Under the pieces are notes generated by a model. That model did not search any database, was not told where the DNA came from, and worked only from the letters and a program-made list of their open reading frames with translations. This document shows positions 11,756 to 25,312 of a stretch of 64,000 nucleotides of DNA, in pieces. Origin of the DNA: Steinernema hermaphroditum (lineage: Eukaryota; Nematoda; Chromadorea; Rhabditida; Steinernematidae); NCBI GenBank assembly GCA_030435675.1, contig CM059622.1, positions 3,534,001 through 3,598,000 on the forward strand, given 5' to 3'. Numbering within the stretch: the first letter of the stretch is position 1; the number at the start of each line of letters is the position of its first letter. Both the position numbers and the translations under genes were made by a program.

Positions 11756-13090
11756 GTCGTCGGCAGGCGTCGTTTCCTCCTACGAGCGTTCATCCATATT
11801 CAGCAAAAAGAGAATCTGCAGGGGGCGGAGTCACTCTCTGAAGGTCACTGGCTCTCGTAAAAGTAGGTCCACAAGTACGCGGTAGTAGAGAAGTAGGAAG
11901 CGTATTAATGGCGCGATAAGAACGAGAGGAAACATCGCGGAAATGATAAGGATGCAAAGCCGGGACGTCGCCGGTCAGCGGAATCGATAAATCACCGACG
12001 TGTGTTGCGGCCCGGTTTTGTCGCCACTTCTGTTTTTGTCCGTTTTACAATATGCAGAGGGTGGCAAGAGAGGGGAACAGAGAAGGTTGATCCGTTTGTT
12101 GTGTTTTCCATGTTCTTGCAGAGTGGCTGTGATAGTGAACCGGGAGAACAATCGTATCTTGCAGAGAGTCTGTTTTTTTTGTAATGTGGTCAGTGATCTC
12201 ATCACAAGACCTCTCCGATTTTGCACTTTGTGCACTCGCTTGGTTGATGATTAGTCATATGACGGACCTCCTACAGCGGGCGGTCACTACTTCCTGATAA
12301 GAGAACGGTTTTGTCAACGTACCAAGAAACACAGTGGTCACCAAAGAGAGGTGAAGTAAGAGTATCTCTAAGCTTCCTGTTGAATACAACTGCTGAACAG
12401 GTCGCTTTTTGCCTCGGAGATAACACGACATAGCGCCTTTAAGTCGCAATTGGCTCGAACACCCTTGGCATCGCGCGCCCAGCCGCTCTACAGTACCTCT
12501 AAAAAGATGATACTGAAAAGAACATAAAAAGATCAAAAAACACAGTAATCCAAGCATCTGGATTCGAGGTAAACTAAAGACTTTGTGAGATGCAGAACGG
12601 GTCAATTTACAAGGTCCAAAACCATTATGGGAAGTGATCACTGCTAAGGAATCGGAAATAATTGCAATGCATAAGATGAAAATAGGTCCAGAGTGCACTT
12701 CAAGGAACAATTAGCATCACCGCTGACGTAACTATCACTTCCTTTTTATATTGCAACTCTTTCAGGTCTTTAGATCTTAGGATCGGAGTTCAGTGCGTCA
12801 ATGCAATGGACCCAAGTTCAGTGGTGACCCAGTTATTATGAGACATATCTAAGACTGCGAGGTTGTGGTTATGCTGAATCGAGGGTAAAACAGAGTGACA
12901 CATACCAGTCGGATCCGATCAGAAAATTTGTCACTTTCGAGAAGCCTTGTTTCTCACAAAGAGTGACTCCCATTCGAAAAGCTCAGTTCAGGATGCTTCG
13001 CCACCTATGTTGCGGAGCTGATTTTTGAGGGCGCCGATGAATTAAATGGCGACTTCTAAAAAGGGCTGCAGTGTCTTAGCGCGAGAAAGC
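11756..13090. other. Intergenic upstream of the acetylcholinesterase, no gene recognised
   Basis: Several short open frames occur on both strands but none resembles a known protein or links to neighbours by splice sites. The first few hundred bases upstream of 11755 presumably hold the AChE promoter. Confidence 0.45.
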
Positions 13091-13099
13091 ATCTAGAGT

Positions 13100-13330
13100 G
13101 TAGCAAGGGCCAGGATTGCCAAAAGATATTTGGCCATCAAACTCGCCCGATTGTAACCCTTGGGATTTCTCTTCATGGCTCATAATTGGACAGGAAATCT
13201 GCTGTTACAAACACAAGTCGTCGAACTCACTAAAGAAAGAATGGGAAGAAAAATCACGCCCAAAAAATGATCACGCCAATTTCACTCATTCTGCAAATGT
13301 GTATCGTCCCACTGGAGGGAGTCACTCTGA
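13100..13330 (+). mobile_element. Decayed mariner/Tc-type transposase fragment (C-terminal)
   Basis: The frame reads PKDIWPSNSPDCNPWDFSSW followed by LIIGQEICCYKHKSSNSLKK. This matches the region around the third catalytic acidic residue of mariner/Tc transposases (pattern WPxxSPDLNPxDxxxW, then SLKxxLxxEW). The preceding DDE core is not readable because of stops and frame breaks, and no terminal inverted repeat was found, so it is a relic. Confidence 0.7.
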
Positions 13331-14600
13331 ATTGGAAGAATTTCCTGTCCTTTTGAATGGTATAAAAAGTGATCTATTAAGTAGTGGCACCAACAAAGCA
13401 TATTCGTGTGCAATGTACAGTAATGAATCTGCGAAAAACTGTGGTCATGGACAATACTCACCTCCTTGTTCGCCTTATCGAATTTAAGAACCCACTATGC
13501 CAAATGAAAACAACAAGGTGAGTATTGTCCATGATCACAGAGCGCAGTGCCTTCCGTTGAATTCCATATGACCTTAAACTCCGGATCACTCCGGATCACG
13601 CTCGATTTAAAAAGTAACCTGATGCTGAAACAACCGACCGCGCTATGATCCAGTTGAACACAATAATAACATTTCGACATTTCCGACATACCATAATAGG
13701 ACGAAGCACCCGACGAAATGACTCACTCACAAACAGGTAACCATTTGAATAGCTACAAAGTACCCTCGATCACAAGAAAGCCAATGAGGGTCACGCGCCG
13801 TTTGACAAACGACGCGACGCTTGAAACAACAAGAGGACCAATAATTTTCGAGAAGCGCCCAGGTAGCACTTCGCGTCGCTGACGCACTATTACACAAAGG
13901 GACAAAAACGAATCGCTTCCGTCATCTTCGCAATAAGCGCGGAATTAGCGCTCACCCCATTATTTGTGGTCATCTGTCCTATAAACAGGGACAGCAAAGA
14001 TGACTATTCTGGAGCATTTTGAGGAGGACGCCCGGAAAACATCGTTTATCATCTGACTGGGCCCAACGCGAGTCGACTTTGAGAAATGGGCGAAATTGTT
14101 ACTTTAAGTAGCTTTTGTGATATGATCATGAAACATTAATGTGCACTAACGATCCATCCAAAGGGTCAGGTTTAGTGTAGTTCGCAGCGGAATGAATGCA
14201 CAATCAGCTTCAAAGGTCAGTTTGGCGGCAAAGCCACAATGTCTGTGGAATATTTAAGGATTTCAGCATCGAAAATGCCAAAATTTTTATTCCAAAAATG
14301 GTTCTGTGAAATAAGTGCACGGAAAATATTAAACTGTTTGCGAAGTACTAAAATCGAATGGGTGAAAACTTTTGGAACATTTAAACAAATTCAAATGATG
14401 AGGATTTCGCAAAACAAGCATCAATATCTATTCCGTATCGTCCTGTGTTGCAACATCCAAATGGATTCGATATCGTCAGTCTTTCAACGCATCCTCCTCA
14501 GCATGGCTAGCACTTTTGTCCTCAATGTTCACAGTTCACGACCTATCAGGAGCTTGGTTCGTGGGTAAAAGAACGGCCTCGCAGTGGCCATCCCAGTACC
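13331..14600. other. Intergenic, no gene recognised
   Basis: An inverted pair occurs here: GGACAATACTCACCTCCTTGTT near 13449 and AACAAGGTGAGTATTGTCCATG near 13512, which leaves a hairpin of about 60 bp. Otherwise no coding or repeat structure is recognised. Confidence 0.4.
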
Positions 14601-14609
14601 AGTAAGAAT

Positions 14610-14800
14610 AAAAAGGGCCATTCAAGCAATTCGGAAACGCGCCGAAATTCCAACCTTTCCATGAGAAAAATAGCCAAGGACTTCAAAGTAAGTGTCAAGA
14701 GTGTGTGCAGTATTGCTTGGTAGGACCTCGGACTCATTTCTTACCGGAAAACTATGGAACGCTTCTTAGACAACAGGATGAAGGGGTCCAAGCTGGAATG
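14610..14800 (+). mobile_element. Decayed mariner-type transposase fragment (N-terminal HTH)
   Basis: Read with one frameshift and one stop, the sequence gives RAIQAIRKRAEIPTF then MRKIAKDFKVSVKSVCSIAW, stop, DLGLISYRKTMERFLD. This resembles the helix-turn-helix of mariner-like transposases (RxMAKDFxVSxxTMRRIVxxDLGLxSYK). It lies on the same strand as the C-terminal relic 1.5 kb upstream but in the wrong order to be one simple copy. Confidence 0.65.
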
Positions 14801-14839
14801 GACCTGGAAGACCTGCAATTAGCTATCTGAAGGGTTCAA

Positions 14840-17800
14840 ATAATAAACAGTATTGTTGGGATTCTAGAATTAATAATAACTAATTTTAGAACATTTTAGA
14901 ACTGTGCAGTCTGTTACCAACGACATAGTGGGCCCTGGAGAGATAGAATAGGCGGGCTGTCTAATTTGGAAGACTCCAAAACAGTCACTACGATGCCTCT
15001 CCCACGTCTCAGGTCCTCTTCCGGAGTCAAGGATTCTACAGCACTGCAAACAACGCATCTCTCTTGCAAGAATATTTTTATACATGACCGACGAGGATAA
15101 ATTTTAATCTTTTTTAAGAAGACTCTATTTAAGAAGGCGATTCCATAGATCTCCTTTTCCCCAAAGATCCACTCTTTCGCCCACCCTTCCAAAACACGCG
15201 CTTTCATAAACACCGAAAGTCCCAGCACCAGCTTGCGATCTCCCAATCCGGCCAGCCTCGTTCCACACTCAATTAGGCAAGACGGCAATATGTTGCTCTA
15301 ATCCGGGCCATGTTGTACGTCGCGCGACACCGCTTAAAAGCTTAAAATGTTAAACCACTCAGGAAACGCGGAAACGTGATGTCGACCACACACAAATATA
15401 AACAATGAAAAGCGCGATAAATCAATAAGTAAACAATTGCGCCTCCAATTTGCTGCAGGCAAGTACTTCCTTGATGACACGCCACTTCCCTCCACCCTCG
15501 ATATCGCACTTCGCCGCTAATCACTCGAAGAAGAAGGCCCAAAAAGTAAAAAACGCGTCGGAAATCTGCGGCCACATGCGTTTCCACGGCCGAAAGATTA
15601 TGTCCGGGCCGGCTCGCCCGCACATCGTTTGCACTAACGCGCACACATCATCCGTCTTAATGATAGTGTTTGGCGAAACTCTCACGCGAAGTCGGCTTCC
15701 AGGAGCTTAAGTGCGAGTGGTCAGATGTGCGTCCGATTGTTTATGTAATCTTCTTGTTTCATTCGGGACTACAAACTGACGGCAGCCTCTAGGGAAGTCC
15801 AAGCTGATTAGAGGCTTATCTTTAAAATTTTGAGTATAAACAAAATTTCATTAGTTATCAAATCTTTCGCTCTGAAGTGCAAGAGTCGTTTTTCAAGATG
15901 TTCAAGATCCATGTTGTTAATTGGTAAACGATTAGCTGGATGCTTCCACTATTAAAAGAAATTCAAGCAAGACAAAATTCTCGAAGAAAGAATATAAAAA
16001 GTAAAAAGTATGTAGTATTTAAAGGTCAACATGCATCTGAACGAAGTTTGGTCAGAGGAAAAACATGGCCATGCCGAGTATCACCGTGGACTACCGACTA
16101 CTGCAATAAAAAAAGAACACTCGAGAAGTAGAAATTTGCCCCAATAATAGTCGTGGACGAAATCTCTTAAACGGGCGGGTCATCCACTCGCTCTCTCTAT
16201 GAGGTCTGAATGAGTTGAATGGATATATAAGACGTCCGGTACGGCTTAATGCCGTTGATTCGGGAAGATAAATGCTACAGAACGGTCTATTCCGCGACTT
16301 CAATACCTGGAAACTGGACTTTGTATCGACCACGTGATGATTTTGGACGACAATGGGTTTTGACGTATTTCGAGCGGAAGTTGGTAAATATATGGTCACT
16401 TCTCAACCCGCGTTTCTATCGTTTATCATCGATTATCATTATCATCAAGTGGGAACAACCAAAGCCACGTAGCGTATACCAGAAAACGGTCTACAGGTTT
16501 GTATTGTAAAAACAAACTAATGCTTTTTCAGATCGAGATGGAGTCTGAACCTTGAAGGAATTTCAAGCGAAACTTACCACCGACAATGACACGTATATGG
16601 TATTTTCCTTATCATAGAGGGTGGTCCCAGAAGAAGGCATCTAGACAGGAGTCCAGAGAGTCATTCATACAGACTGCAAGTCGGTCAGAAAATGAAGTAA
16701 TCCGATCGGTCAAACTTCAGATCGACCGGCTTCCAATCTGCCGTCTAGAGTCTTTTTTTCTGCAAACCCTCTACTCATCTGTTGGCGTCTGTTGCACAGT
16801 AGTTAACACAAAAAAATGCTAAAATAGCCTACCGTAATCTGACTAAGCATCAAAAGTCGGCACGAGAGCACCATGTGCGGCAAAGTGCATTGTGGTCGCC
16901 TAGCGTGGTTTTTGGTTCTCAGCACTAAAATTAGTACACAATTATTTCTGCATCTGTGGAAATATAACAGAATTATCGCCAACAATATCAATAATGTGGC
17001 ATTAAATTAGGCAGCTGTCGTTGCAAAGTGTTCAAAAGGTCGGTTTTTGCAAATGTCCTGCCGATGTACTTGCTCTGTAAAAGCGGAAAAGAACGAAAAA
17101 ACTTTTGAATTTTTATTTAGTTACAATATCTTAAGTTTACACATAGTTGAACACAGATATAATCACCAGTCAAGTGGTTGCTGACCAAAGCCAACAGTCA
17201 CGGGTCTCACTTAGCCGCGAAGATGATGACAGAAGAAAATCGGTTGCTCAGCCAGAAATCCTCGATTCGGGCGATTGGTTTCCTCAGCTGAAGATGAGTC
17301 ATTCAGAAAACAAGCTCCGTGTTCTTGAGAAGCTTTCGACGATTCCCGCTTATCATTTTCCCGGATGTTCTTCTAGAAAATCATTGAAAATGTGGACGTG
17401 AAAAGGACTATGACACTTGCACACCAGTCACGATTGGATGTGTATTCGAGAGCAATGCTCCGTGCCTGGAGAATAATCTTAAAAGGAACTGTTCGCCTGT
17501 GAAGATGAAATATGTCTGTCGGGAATATCTCTCATCATCTTATCGCCTCTCATCCACTCGTAAACCTAATAGTTGTATATTTAACCAGACGGTAGAAGAT
17601 GATGAGAGGCATCTGATTCTCAAACGTTAGTCCCGGAAAGCAATTTATCAACCAGTTCCTCTTAAGTCTGCACTCGTCATGTGTAAAATAAAACTCTATA
17701 AATTGCTTATGAATAGGATTCACATTTAAACCAAAGTTAAGGTGTGCCACCTTCAGCGTTGATCGAAATCGAAGCTGGGAGTGGACTCAGAAGAAGTGAA

Positions 17801-20800
17801 TGGGAGGCGATCAACGGTATGATCAAATTAACAAAACAGTCGCTTTTAAGCCTACATCACACGCCCCTATCAAACGGCGGCTCTCTCAACCGAAAAACAA
17901 CCTAGCGCCTATCCACTTAGCCAAGAAGAACCAACAATCCCCGTCTCCACGCAACATCGTGGGACCACTACGCGCCTCAATGAAAGAGTAGTGTTCTTAT
18001 TTTTAGTGACAGAGTTAATCCACTTAGCGGCGTCCAGCTTCAAGGGTCACGCGTGCGCGTGAGGCCGCAGCACTCCATCCCTTAATTGGCACACGCAACA
18101 TTTCGGAATTTTTAATTGCCCGAAGTGGGGGTGCCGACTGGGGGCGCCCTTCTTTGCATAATCAATTTCGAAGATTTCGAATATATGAACGAAAACGTAA
18201 AATATCGATCGGCGCTAATTGAACGAGTCGACGAAGGCGAGTCAATTTCCCGAAGTGGGGATGACCCGGACGCGCGGCAATCACCGCCTGAAAGGACAAA
18301 TCGTGGCTTAGCAAATTGCGACGATTTATTACAAAAACAGCGCCGTAAAACGGCGTAGACGATCTGCCATAAAATGCAGAGAGCGTTGTAAAGCGGGAAA
18401 TGAGGGAAGCACAGATTGGAACTGACGAGGAAGTTCATGAGGTAACGAGGGTGATCAGTGAGCGGGTGGCCTTTGAAGAAGGACGCACGAAGAAAGGTTG
18501 CAGTGCTGCAGTGAGTAGGTGTGGCTGTTAATAATGGATAACATGAGCTTTAGGCTGCACTTGGAACCCAAAAAACGAACAACTTCTCTTGTGATTGAAA
18601 GATCATTACGAAACAGATAAGATCAACCTGTTGTTTTAGTTGGAACGCGCTCACTTAATTGTTTCAACAAACATGTATGACATCTTGATTACCAGATGGC
18701 CCGTCGGTGAATAAGGATATTGGCCCTCGTTTTTAATCCTTCAAATTTTGAAAGAAACGAAAATATGACACTCAAAATGACAATCCACGCTCGATGTTCT
18801 TTCTACTAGCAACATTTCAGCCAAACTGATATACAGATGGGAACCCCAAAAATCCAAAATTATAAAACAGAATCGCCAAATGGAAGGCACTATAGTACGG
18901 GGTTGTTACAACAATTGGAAATGAGCAATAAATTGATAAACAAAATTGTCTAGATTGCCGTTTTTGCTGTTATCGTTAAAATGATTTTCCACAAGCCCGA
19001 TTTAGCAGCTTTCCAATCACTAGTTCGGACGTTTCTTCCTTGAAATACACGAAACAGCGGCGGAACGCTTTTAGTTGAACACCATGAGAGAAATTCAAAT
19101 ATGGAATAGTAAACGGTGAACATAGGATAAAAATGGTAGAAAAAGAACGTATATTGATCTTGGACACTCTTTTTTGTGCGTACTGTCGCATAGCTCTACC
19201 AAACGAGCACTTGTGGCTTTCCGACAACTTACCGTAACGGTGAAAATCAACTTCTCATAAAAAGATCGAATCGGTTTAAATGTGTTCTGATCTAAAGGAG
19301 CAGCTCACCGCCTGGCTAAAAGTGAGTTCAATCAGCTCAAAAACGAGCTCAAGTACTAAGTACTTTCAATATAAGGATATTCGGTGAGGACACAGGTCAC
19401 TCCGATTCTTAGATATTCAATAAGCGAGGAATCTGTGTTCCTCTTCCACTTGGCAACACAGACAAACATTCACTTTGTGGGCGTTCGTCAAAAAGCCAAG
19501 CAGCCTGATTCAGAACGATCTAAAACAAGAAGATTATGCACATCCCAGGAGACCAAGAAAGCGATGAGGACGGTCGAAGTGCAACTAAACACACAAATCA
19601 TTTCGCCATTTTGGAAACGCTCTCGACGACATTACTCATCCCGTCGGAATTCACAAAGAGGGGAATGTGTCTGATGTATGATCGGTCTAGACAGTACCCA
19701 CAGCCTGTCCAGATAGTGTAAGCATGACGACAAACAAATCAAGAAACAATACCATCGAATATTTCAAAGTACGGCCTGGAAATGGATTCCTTCTCTCCGA
19801 AAATAACATTCCGAAGAGTCGACTTCAAGAGATTCCATCGAAGCACTTCATGTACTACGCCACTTTGCGACGAAAATATATTTTCACCGAAAGGTAGCAA
19901 AGAGCAAATCTGACGTCTACGACAAAATATTGCGATTTAGATACCACTTTATGCATTCATGTGAAAATCCATGTGGACATAAATCACTTAGGCGATGACG
20001 CAAGAGATCAACGCCTAATCTGGCCACAGAAAAAAAGGCCTAATGTATTGGGGATATGCATAGACAATGTCATAGAACAGACATGAATATGCAATCTTGG
20101 AAAGAATGTTGTAAACATCGATGTTGCTAAGCACCGCCGTAAAACGATGTGAGAATAGTAATACGGCGGTTTATAGGGTACCATTGAAAGAGAAATTCAA
20201 GATGTCCCTGATAAGCTGATGTTTTTCAGTATAATCGTTTCCGCTCCAGACGGATATGAATCATGGAGGTGGAAGTTTATGAAAATATTTAAAACATCAT
20301 CGTGTACTAGAACTTCGATGCGCGGTTTTAGAGATAAGCAGACGAAATCAGAGAACCAAAGCTCCTCAAACGGACTTGTAATCGTTTTATAAAATAACAG
20401 GGTTGGTTTTTACATTATTTTATAGCTTGGGCGTACGACTTACGACCTTATTTCATGAATGAAAGACATGTTTTATGTTTTTTTCAGGCCTACGGCTTAT
20501 CTGAGATTGTCAATCTGACTATAATTGGGGTTACCTCGGAGAGGTCTGCGTGCAACAGTCGTCTCGTGTACGGTTTACTTACAGCTAGGAAGCCTGTGAT
20601 AAAAGAAAGACCACCCAAGCTAGAAATAGGGATCTGAACCAAGGATCTAAAATAAAATTAGGATCACTCATTGAGGTACTGAACAATGTATTCTCAAATT
20701 CCTATCCCCGGCACCCTTTTCTCTGACCTTTGCTCATTCTCCTTCCAGCATTGATAAATCGAACGCACACTCTGACTTTTGCAAAAAGCAGCAAAGTTCT

Positions 20801-23800
20801 CGAATCAAATGATCGCGCTGACAGCGCGGATCAATCAGTCATTCACCACCGTTCAGCGATCACCAAATCAAAAGACCCAAAGCACCTCCAAGTCTCCAAG
20901 TAGTACTTTAACCTCGCCGGTCACGTTCCGGGGTACGTGCCACGACCAACGCATGAAACATTCATAACCGAAACGATGAGGAGCCACGCGCTTCGAGACT
21001 CCGATGGGGCCGTTGAGGCGCCAGAATTCGGCCCGAATCGTGCATGCATAATTGCGTTCTGTGACGTCGGCGGCGGAGGTGTCGCGAGGGAGTCATGCGA
21101 GGCGAGGCGCTCTGACGCACTGATTTGCAAAAAGGGGAAAGGTCAGTGCAGAGATTATGAAAATGAAGAAGAGACCAAGTGACGTGATAGTCCAAAGTGT
21201 GACACTTCGGAAGATGAGGCCGAATTAATAATTTATGAAGTGGGGACAAAGAAAGTGAGTCGCACTTGCTGAAGTATTTTCAAAACAACGAGCTATTTTG
21301 AAGCTGAAGATTCATTGTTACAACATCCGATGCTTGTTATTTATGTGGTTTGGAGAGGGGCAGACATAACAGCCACTAAAATACATCCATGATAAATCGG
21401 CACATTTCGGAAAAGAGGTGAAAACAGAGTAGAAAGCGGTTCCATGTGCCTCAATCTACACGGAGAACTGATTTATCGCTATCGCGGCACAATGATAGGG
21501 ACACCACTCTAGTAAAAATCTGGGAAATTTAGCATGGGAAAAATGATCCAACCGAATTATCGCATTAACACAAAAACAAGGTACTAAGATCCTAAGAGCG
21601 CTTTTCTGGTATCTGGTCGTGCAGAAGGAAATCAGAAAACCTTGGGTGCGAGGTGCGCATACATCGCCCGTGGGAAAGGTGATCTGCTGTTTAGTATCTG
21701 CCGCCGGTCTTGCCGTTCGACTTGAACGGAAAAGAAGAAGTAAAACACTGCACTTTTTACCTATAACGATCCTAACTAAGAACGCTTTTCTAGCTTTTGA
21801 GATTAGAAAGAGTGACAATGGTGTATACATAGAAAGGTACTAGTCACAGGTCAAGATTTTCTCCTTTTTTCAACCCTGTCGGCCATTTTCAGTTTAATTT
21901 GCCAATGGTCTAGTGTTAACCAAAGCCTGACAAAGGACATAGGCTAATGCTGGATACATTAAGCAACTGTTCAAACTAATCAGCTATTTCTAAATAAATA
22001 CACATTTGGTCCGAAGGTTCTTAGTGGGTAGCGTTCGATGGCGTCACGAGCATTCAAGAACAAAATAGGCGGCTGACTATGTCCAAACGTTGTTAGCACC
22101 ATTGCCACAAAAAATAAACTAGTTGTGTAGTAGTAACAGTGAAAGACAATAACATGGGTGTCTGAGTTGGGATCTAAAAGTCTACAAAACTTATGCACAA
22201 ATTGCGGCAGGTATTGATTTATCCTTTTTACTGAAGGAAAAAAATAGAGAAAAAGGATTTTGCAGGTCATTTGTGTTTCCGATGCCGTTATACCTAGACA
22301 TGTCTAGATAGTAGGCCCGTCAAAGTCTAAGTAGTTTGTAGCAGTGGAAACGGTTGCAAATCTAAAAGCGGCTATGAGAATTGCCCATCTCTGGGCATGT
22401 GTTTTTAACCGCAACTTTGAGCTAAGCTTGGATCTCAGCCAACAGTTCAGCCAACTGCCCTGCAAATGATCAATGGCTCGAACTGTTCCTCATGGTTTTC
22501 TCGACGTGCGCTTACAACGCCTGCAATGGTGCAACAACAAAAATTCGTTTTGACATTCGTAAACTGTTGAGGTTCATCATTTCTAATTCCAAATTACACC
22601 ATAATAAGAATAACACCGTCATCGAAACGCCTGCTCATTTACGGAAATTCTCAAAATCTTGAGGGCCTCCTTGACCGTTCATATTCGAACTTTGCAGAAA
22701 GATTTTCTTTTTTTAAATCGTTCATTACCGCATCTTTGTTACTTTCCAGTCGGCAGTTCAAAATATTTCATTTTAAAACGACTTTCTCATGAAAATAAAT
22801 CCTCTCTCCCGAACAGAAAAAAATCAATTTCCGAACGTCCTCAACCGATCGCGATCGGCACGTTCAACCGCAAGTCGAACACAAAGACAACATGAAGATT
22901 GATAGCGGCCGGCGGCCATCCGCCTCACCGTCGATCCGATCACAAGATTCTGGTGATAGCCGAGAGAAAGGATGCCTGCACCAGCTCTGCAACAAAGACG
23001 ACATCACCGGGAACGTCAGTTATGGCGGAAACCGCAGAGCATGCATCTATTTTTGCCGATTGTCCGCTTAGTGTCCCTCTCCGTTCCCGGGCCAATCACT
23101 TCTTCCAACGGCGGAAGGCCCGCCCCGTCGCCGGCCAAGAGGCTCAAGGGTGAGACGGGCAATGGAGTGTCGATGGGTGTGGGAAAGTGACTCGCGCCAC
23201 AGGTTAGGCAAAAACGTCGCCTCATTTCGCACGTGCTCCTTTGCTAATTGTCCGACGACTTTTTGAAAGTCGGCACGCTTTCGGGAGGCTATGAAACGGA
23301 GGTTTTGTGAAAGAGACTCGATAGATGGCGCAGTTACATTGAGTGTTTATTTCTCAAAGGGCAATTAAGAGACGCATCTCTTCATGACAGAGATGAATCT
23401 AAGAGAAGGTCCGACTCAATCTCTGACTTCGCTGACAAACCTGACAGTGTTAATAGTTGTGTGTAAAGCTACCATGGTAAGGCTCTGTAGAAAGCTGTTA
23501 GTTCGGTTAACAACCCCAGGTCACCTCCGACCACACGAGTACAATGTAATCCAAAAATACTGTTACTGTTCAAAGATTGTAATTTTTTGTTGTTTTTTGC
23601 TTCCCTCTTCGTTTTTTTCGTAATTATAGGTTCCTGATTAATTCTAATCATACCCACGTCTTTATTGAGCTGAATATCGCACTCAGATCGTGTCAAGATC
23701 AAAGATATGATGTACTGTTAATTAACAAACGATTTTACCATGAAAAGTCAAGAAATGGAGAAGCAGGAAAAGTGGATTATTTAATTATTACCTACCAGAC

Positions 23801-24273
23801 TTAAAATACTATCGTCGAGTCCGGAAATTTTCATTCGTTTAGCTGCAAAACCTTGAACAATATGGGTAGGATGGGGGTACATGATCAGAGCGAAAACGAG
23901 GTTTCAAAGGGCTGCCTAAAGATAAGACCCATATAGGAGATGCATCTTGTACAGAAATCATCCAGAGGCTAAGCCGATTAGCTCCTTCAGTAGGAATGTC
24001 AATAAATCAACGCTTATTCATATTTCGAGACTTTACGAACAAAAGGGGTGAACTCCGTGACTTCTTGCGATTTCCGACCCATGAGAGCCCTGAAATATTT
24101 ATATCCACGTTGGAAAATCTAACATCAGTGGTACTTAACACATTAGCCACTTCAAACTGTTGGTTAAATACGTCTGGAAAAACGTGCAAAATAGGAACAG
24201 AAAGCTCTCTTCGAGTAACCCCTTTGGTCTGTGAATCTTGACGTAGTGGGCAAGGAGATAACAAACAGATAGA
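14840..24273. other. Gene-poor interval, no protein-coding gene supported
   Basis: No open frame here resembles a known family or links through splice sites to a longer protein. Things seen: a family B dispersed repeat at 16610-16740; GC-rich islands at about 15450-15720, 18010-18350, 20930-21190 and 22890-23190 that stand out from the AT-rich surroundings and could be regulatory or unrecognised first exons; and a short inverted repeat of GCCTCTCATC at about 17545 and 17605. The length suggests a large regulatory interval or a lost gene region. Confidence 0.4.
16610..16740 (+). repeat. Dispersed repeat family B, copy 1
   Basis: The core GGCATCTAGACAGGAGTCCAG is followed by AGAGTCATTC and a diverged tail. 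Related copies occur at 27605-27725 and 52700-52840, with the fuller consensus TCTAGACAGAAGTCTAGAAA then GTCATTT and CTGGTCGAAAATGAAAAAGA. No ends or coding capacity could be defined. Confidence 0.6.
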
Positions 24274-25312
24274 TACAGTCTATTGCATAAAGATAGGGTC
24301 ACCCTGTTTTTTCACGATTTTGAGAAAACTATGTTCTAAGTGAAATTTTTTGGACACTGCATGAAAGGGCAACTCTTCCTGCCTATCTGTCCAAAATTTT
24401 GCAAAATTTCGACCACTCCTTTCGGAGATAGGGGGGCAATCATTCCGAAGTGTCTAATTGCAAGCGTTGCATAATGATAAGGGTCAGACTAAGTTAAGCA
24501 TTTAAACATCCTTTAATTGATGTTTGAAATTGACTTAAAGATTAAGCAATGGATAAAAATCCATGCTAATATAGTCTGTAGGTGTTCAGTGACTAATGTT
24601 ATGTCTGCGCTCCAAAAATAATAAAAGTTACCATAGAGTTCGTTTTGAAGAAATATTGTGCTTTTCTCCATGACAGTTACCTGAGAACCGGCGTAAACCA
24701 CGCAAACCACCGTTTTCGGCGTCGCAAATTACATAGGTGCTCAAATCAGCCCATTTTAAGTGCTTCTGGGCTTCAATTCCCTTCAAAAGTTAGGACCGCC
24801 ATTAGACCTGCACTCTTGTCCGGGTCCCGGAACGATCTTGAATATGGAATTTTCAGCTAATTCCGTTACATGCACGTTGTAGAGCGTATGGAAAAAACGA
24901 GTGCAGGGCAAATGGCGGTCCTAACTTTTGAGGGGAATTGATGCCCACAAGCACTTAAAATGAGCTGATTTGAGCACCTATGTAATTTTCGACGCCGAAA
25001 ACGGTGGTTTGCGTGGTTTACGCCGGTTCTCAGGTAACTGTCATGGAGAAAAGTCAATTTTAAACATCAATTAAAGGATGTTTAAATGCTTAACTTAGTC
25101 TGACCCTTATCATTCTGCAACGCTTGCAATTACACTTCGGAATGACTGCCCCCCTATCTCCGAGAGGAGTGGTCGAAATTTTGCGAAATTTTGGAAAGAT
25201 AGGCAGGAAGAGTTGCCCTTTCATGCAGTGTCCAAAAAATTTCACTTAGAACATATTTTTCCTCAAAATCGTGAAAAAATAGGGTGGCCCTATCTTTATG
25301 CAACAGACTGTA
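24274..25312. mobile_element. Foldback (long palindromic) DNA transposon with TA target
   Basis: Left arm 24274-24815 and right arm 24899-25312 are near-perfect reverse complements around an 83-bp loop. The ends read TACAGTCTRTTGCATAAAGA inward and are flanked by TA, as expected for Tc1/mariner-superfamily insertion (terminal CAGT, TA target). The left arm carries an extra segment of about 127 bp (24535-24661) absent from the right arm, either an insertion or a deletion of the partner. The two open frames inside (24645-24860 and its mirror 24866-25057) encode nearly the same peptide only because the arms are mirror copies; no transposase is seen, so the element is non-autonomous. Confidence 0.9.

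Noticed and set aside
14914..15288. 124-codon minus-strand open frame
   Set aside because: Composition is protein-like, but there are no splice partners, no signal peptide and no family resemblance; kept out of the gene list.
24645..25057. Two similar small proteins encoded back to back
   Set aside because: They lie in opposite arms of the foldback element, so similarity is forced by the inverted repeat; no transposase motif is present.
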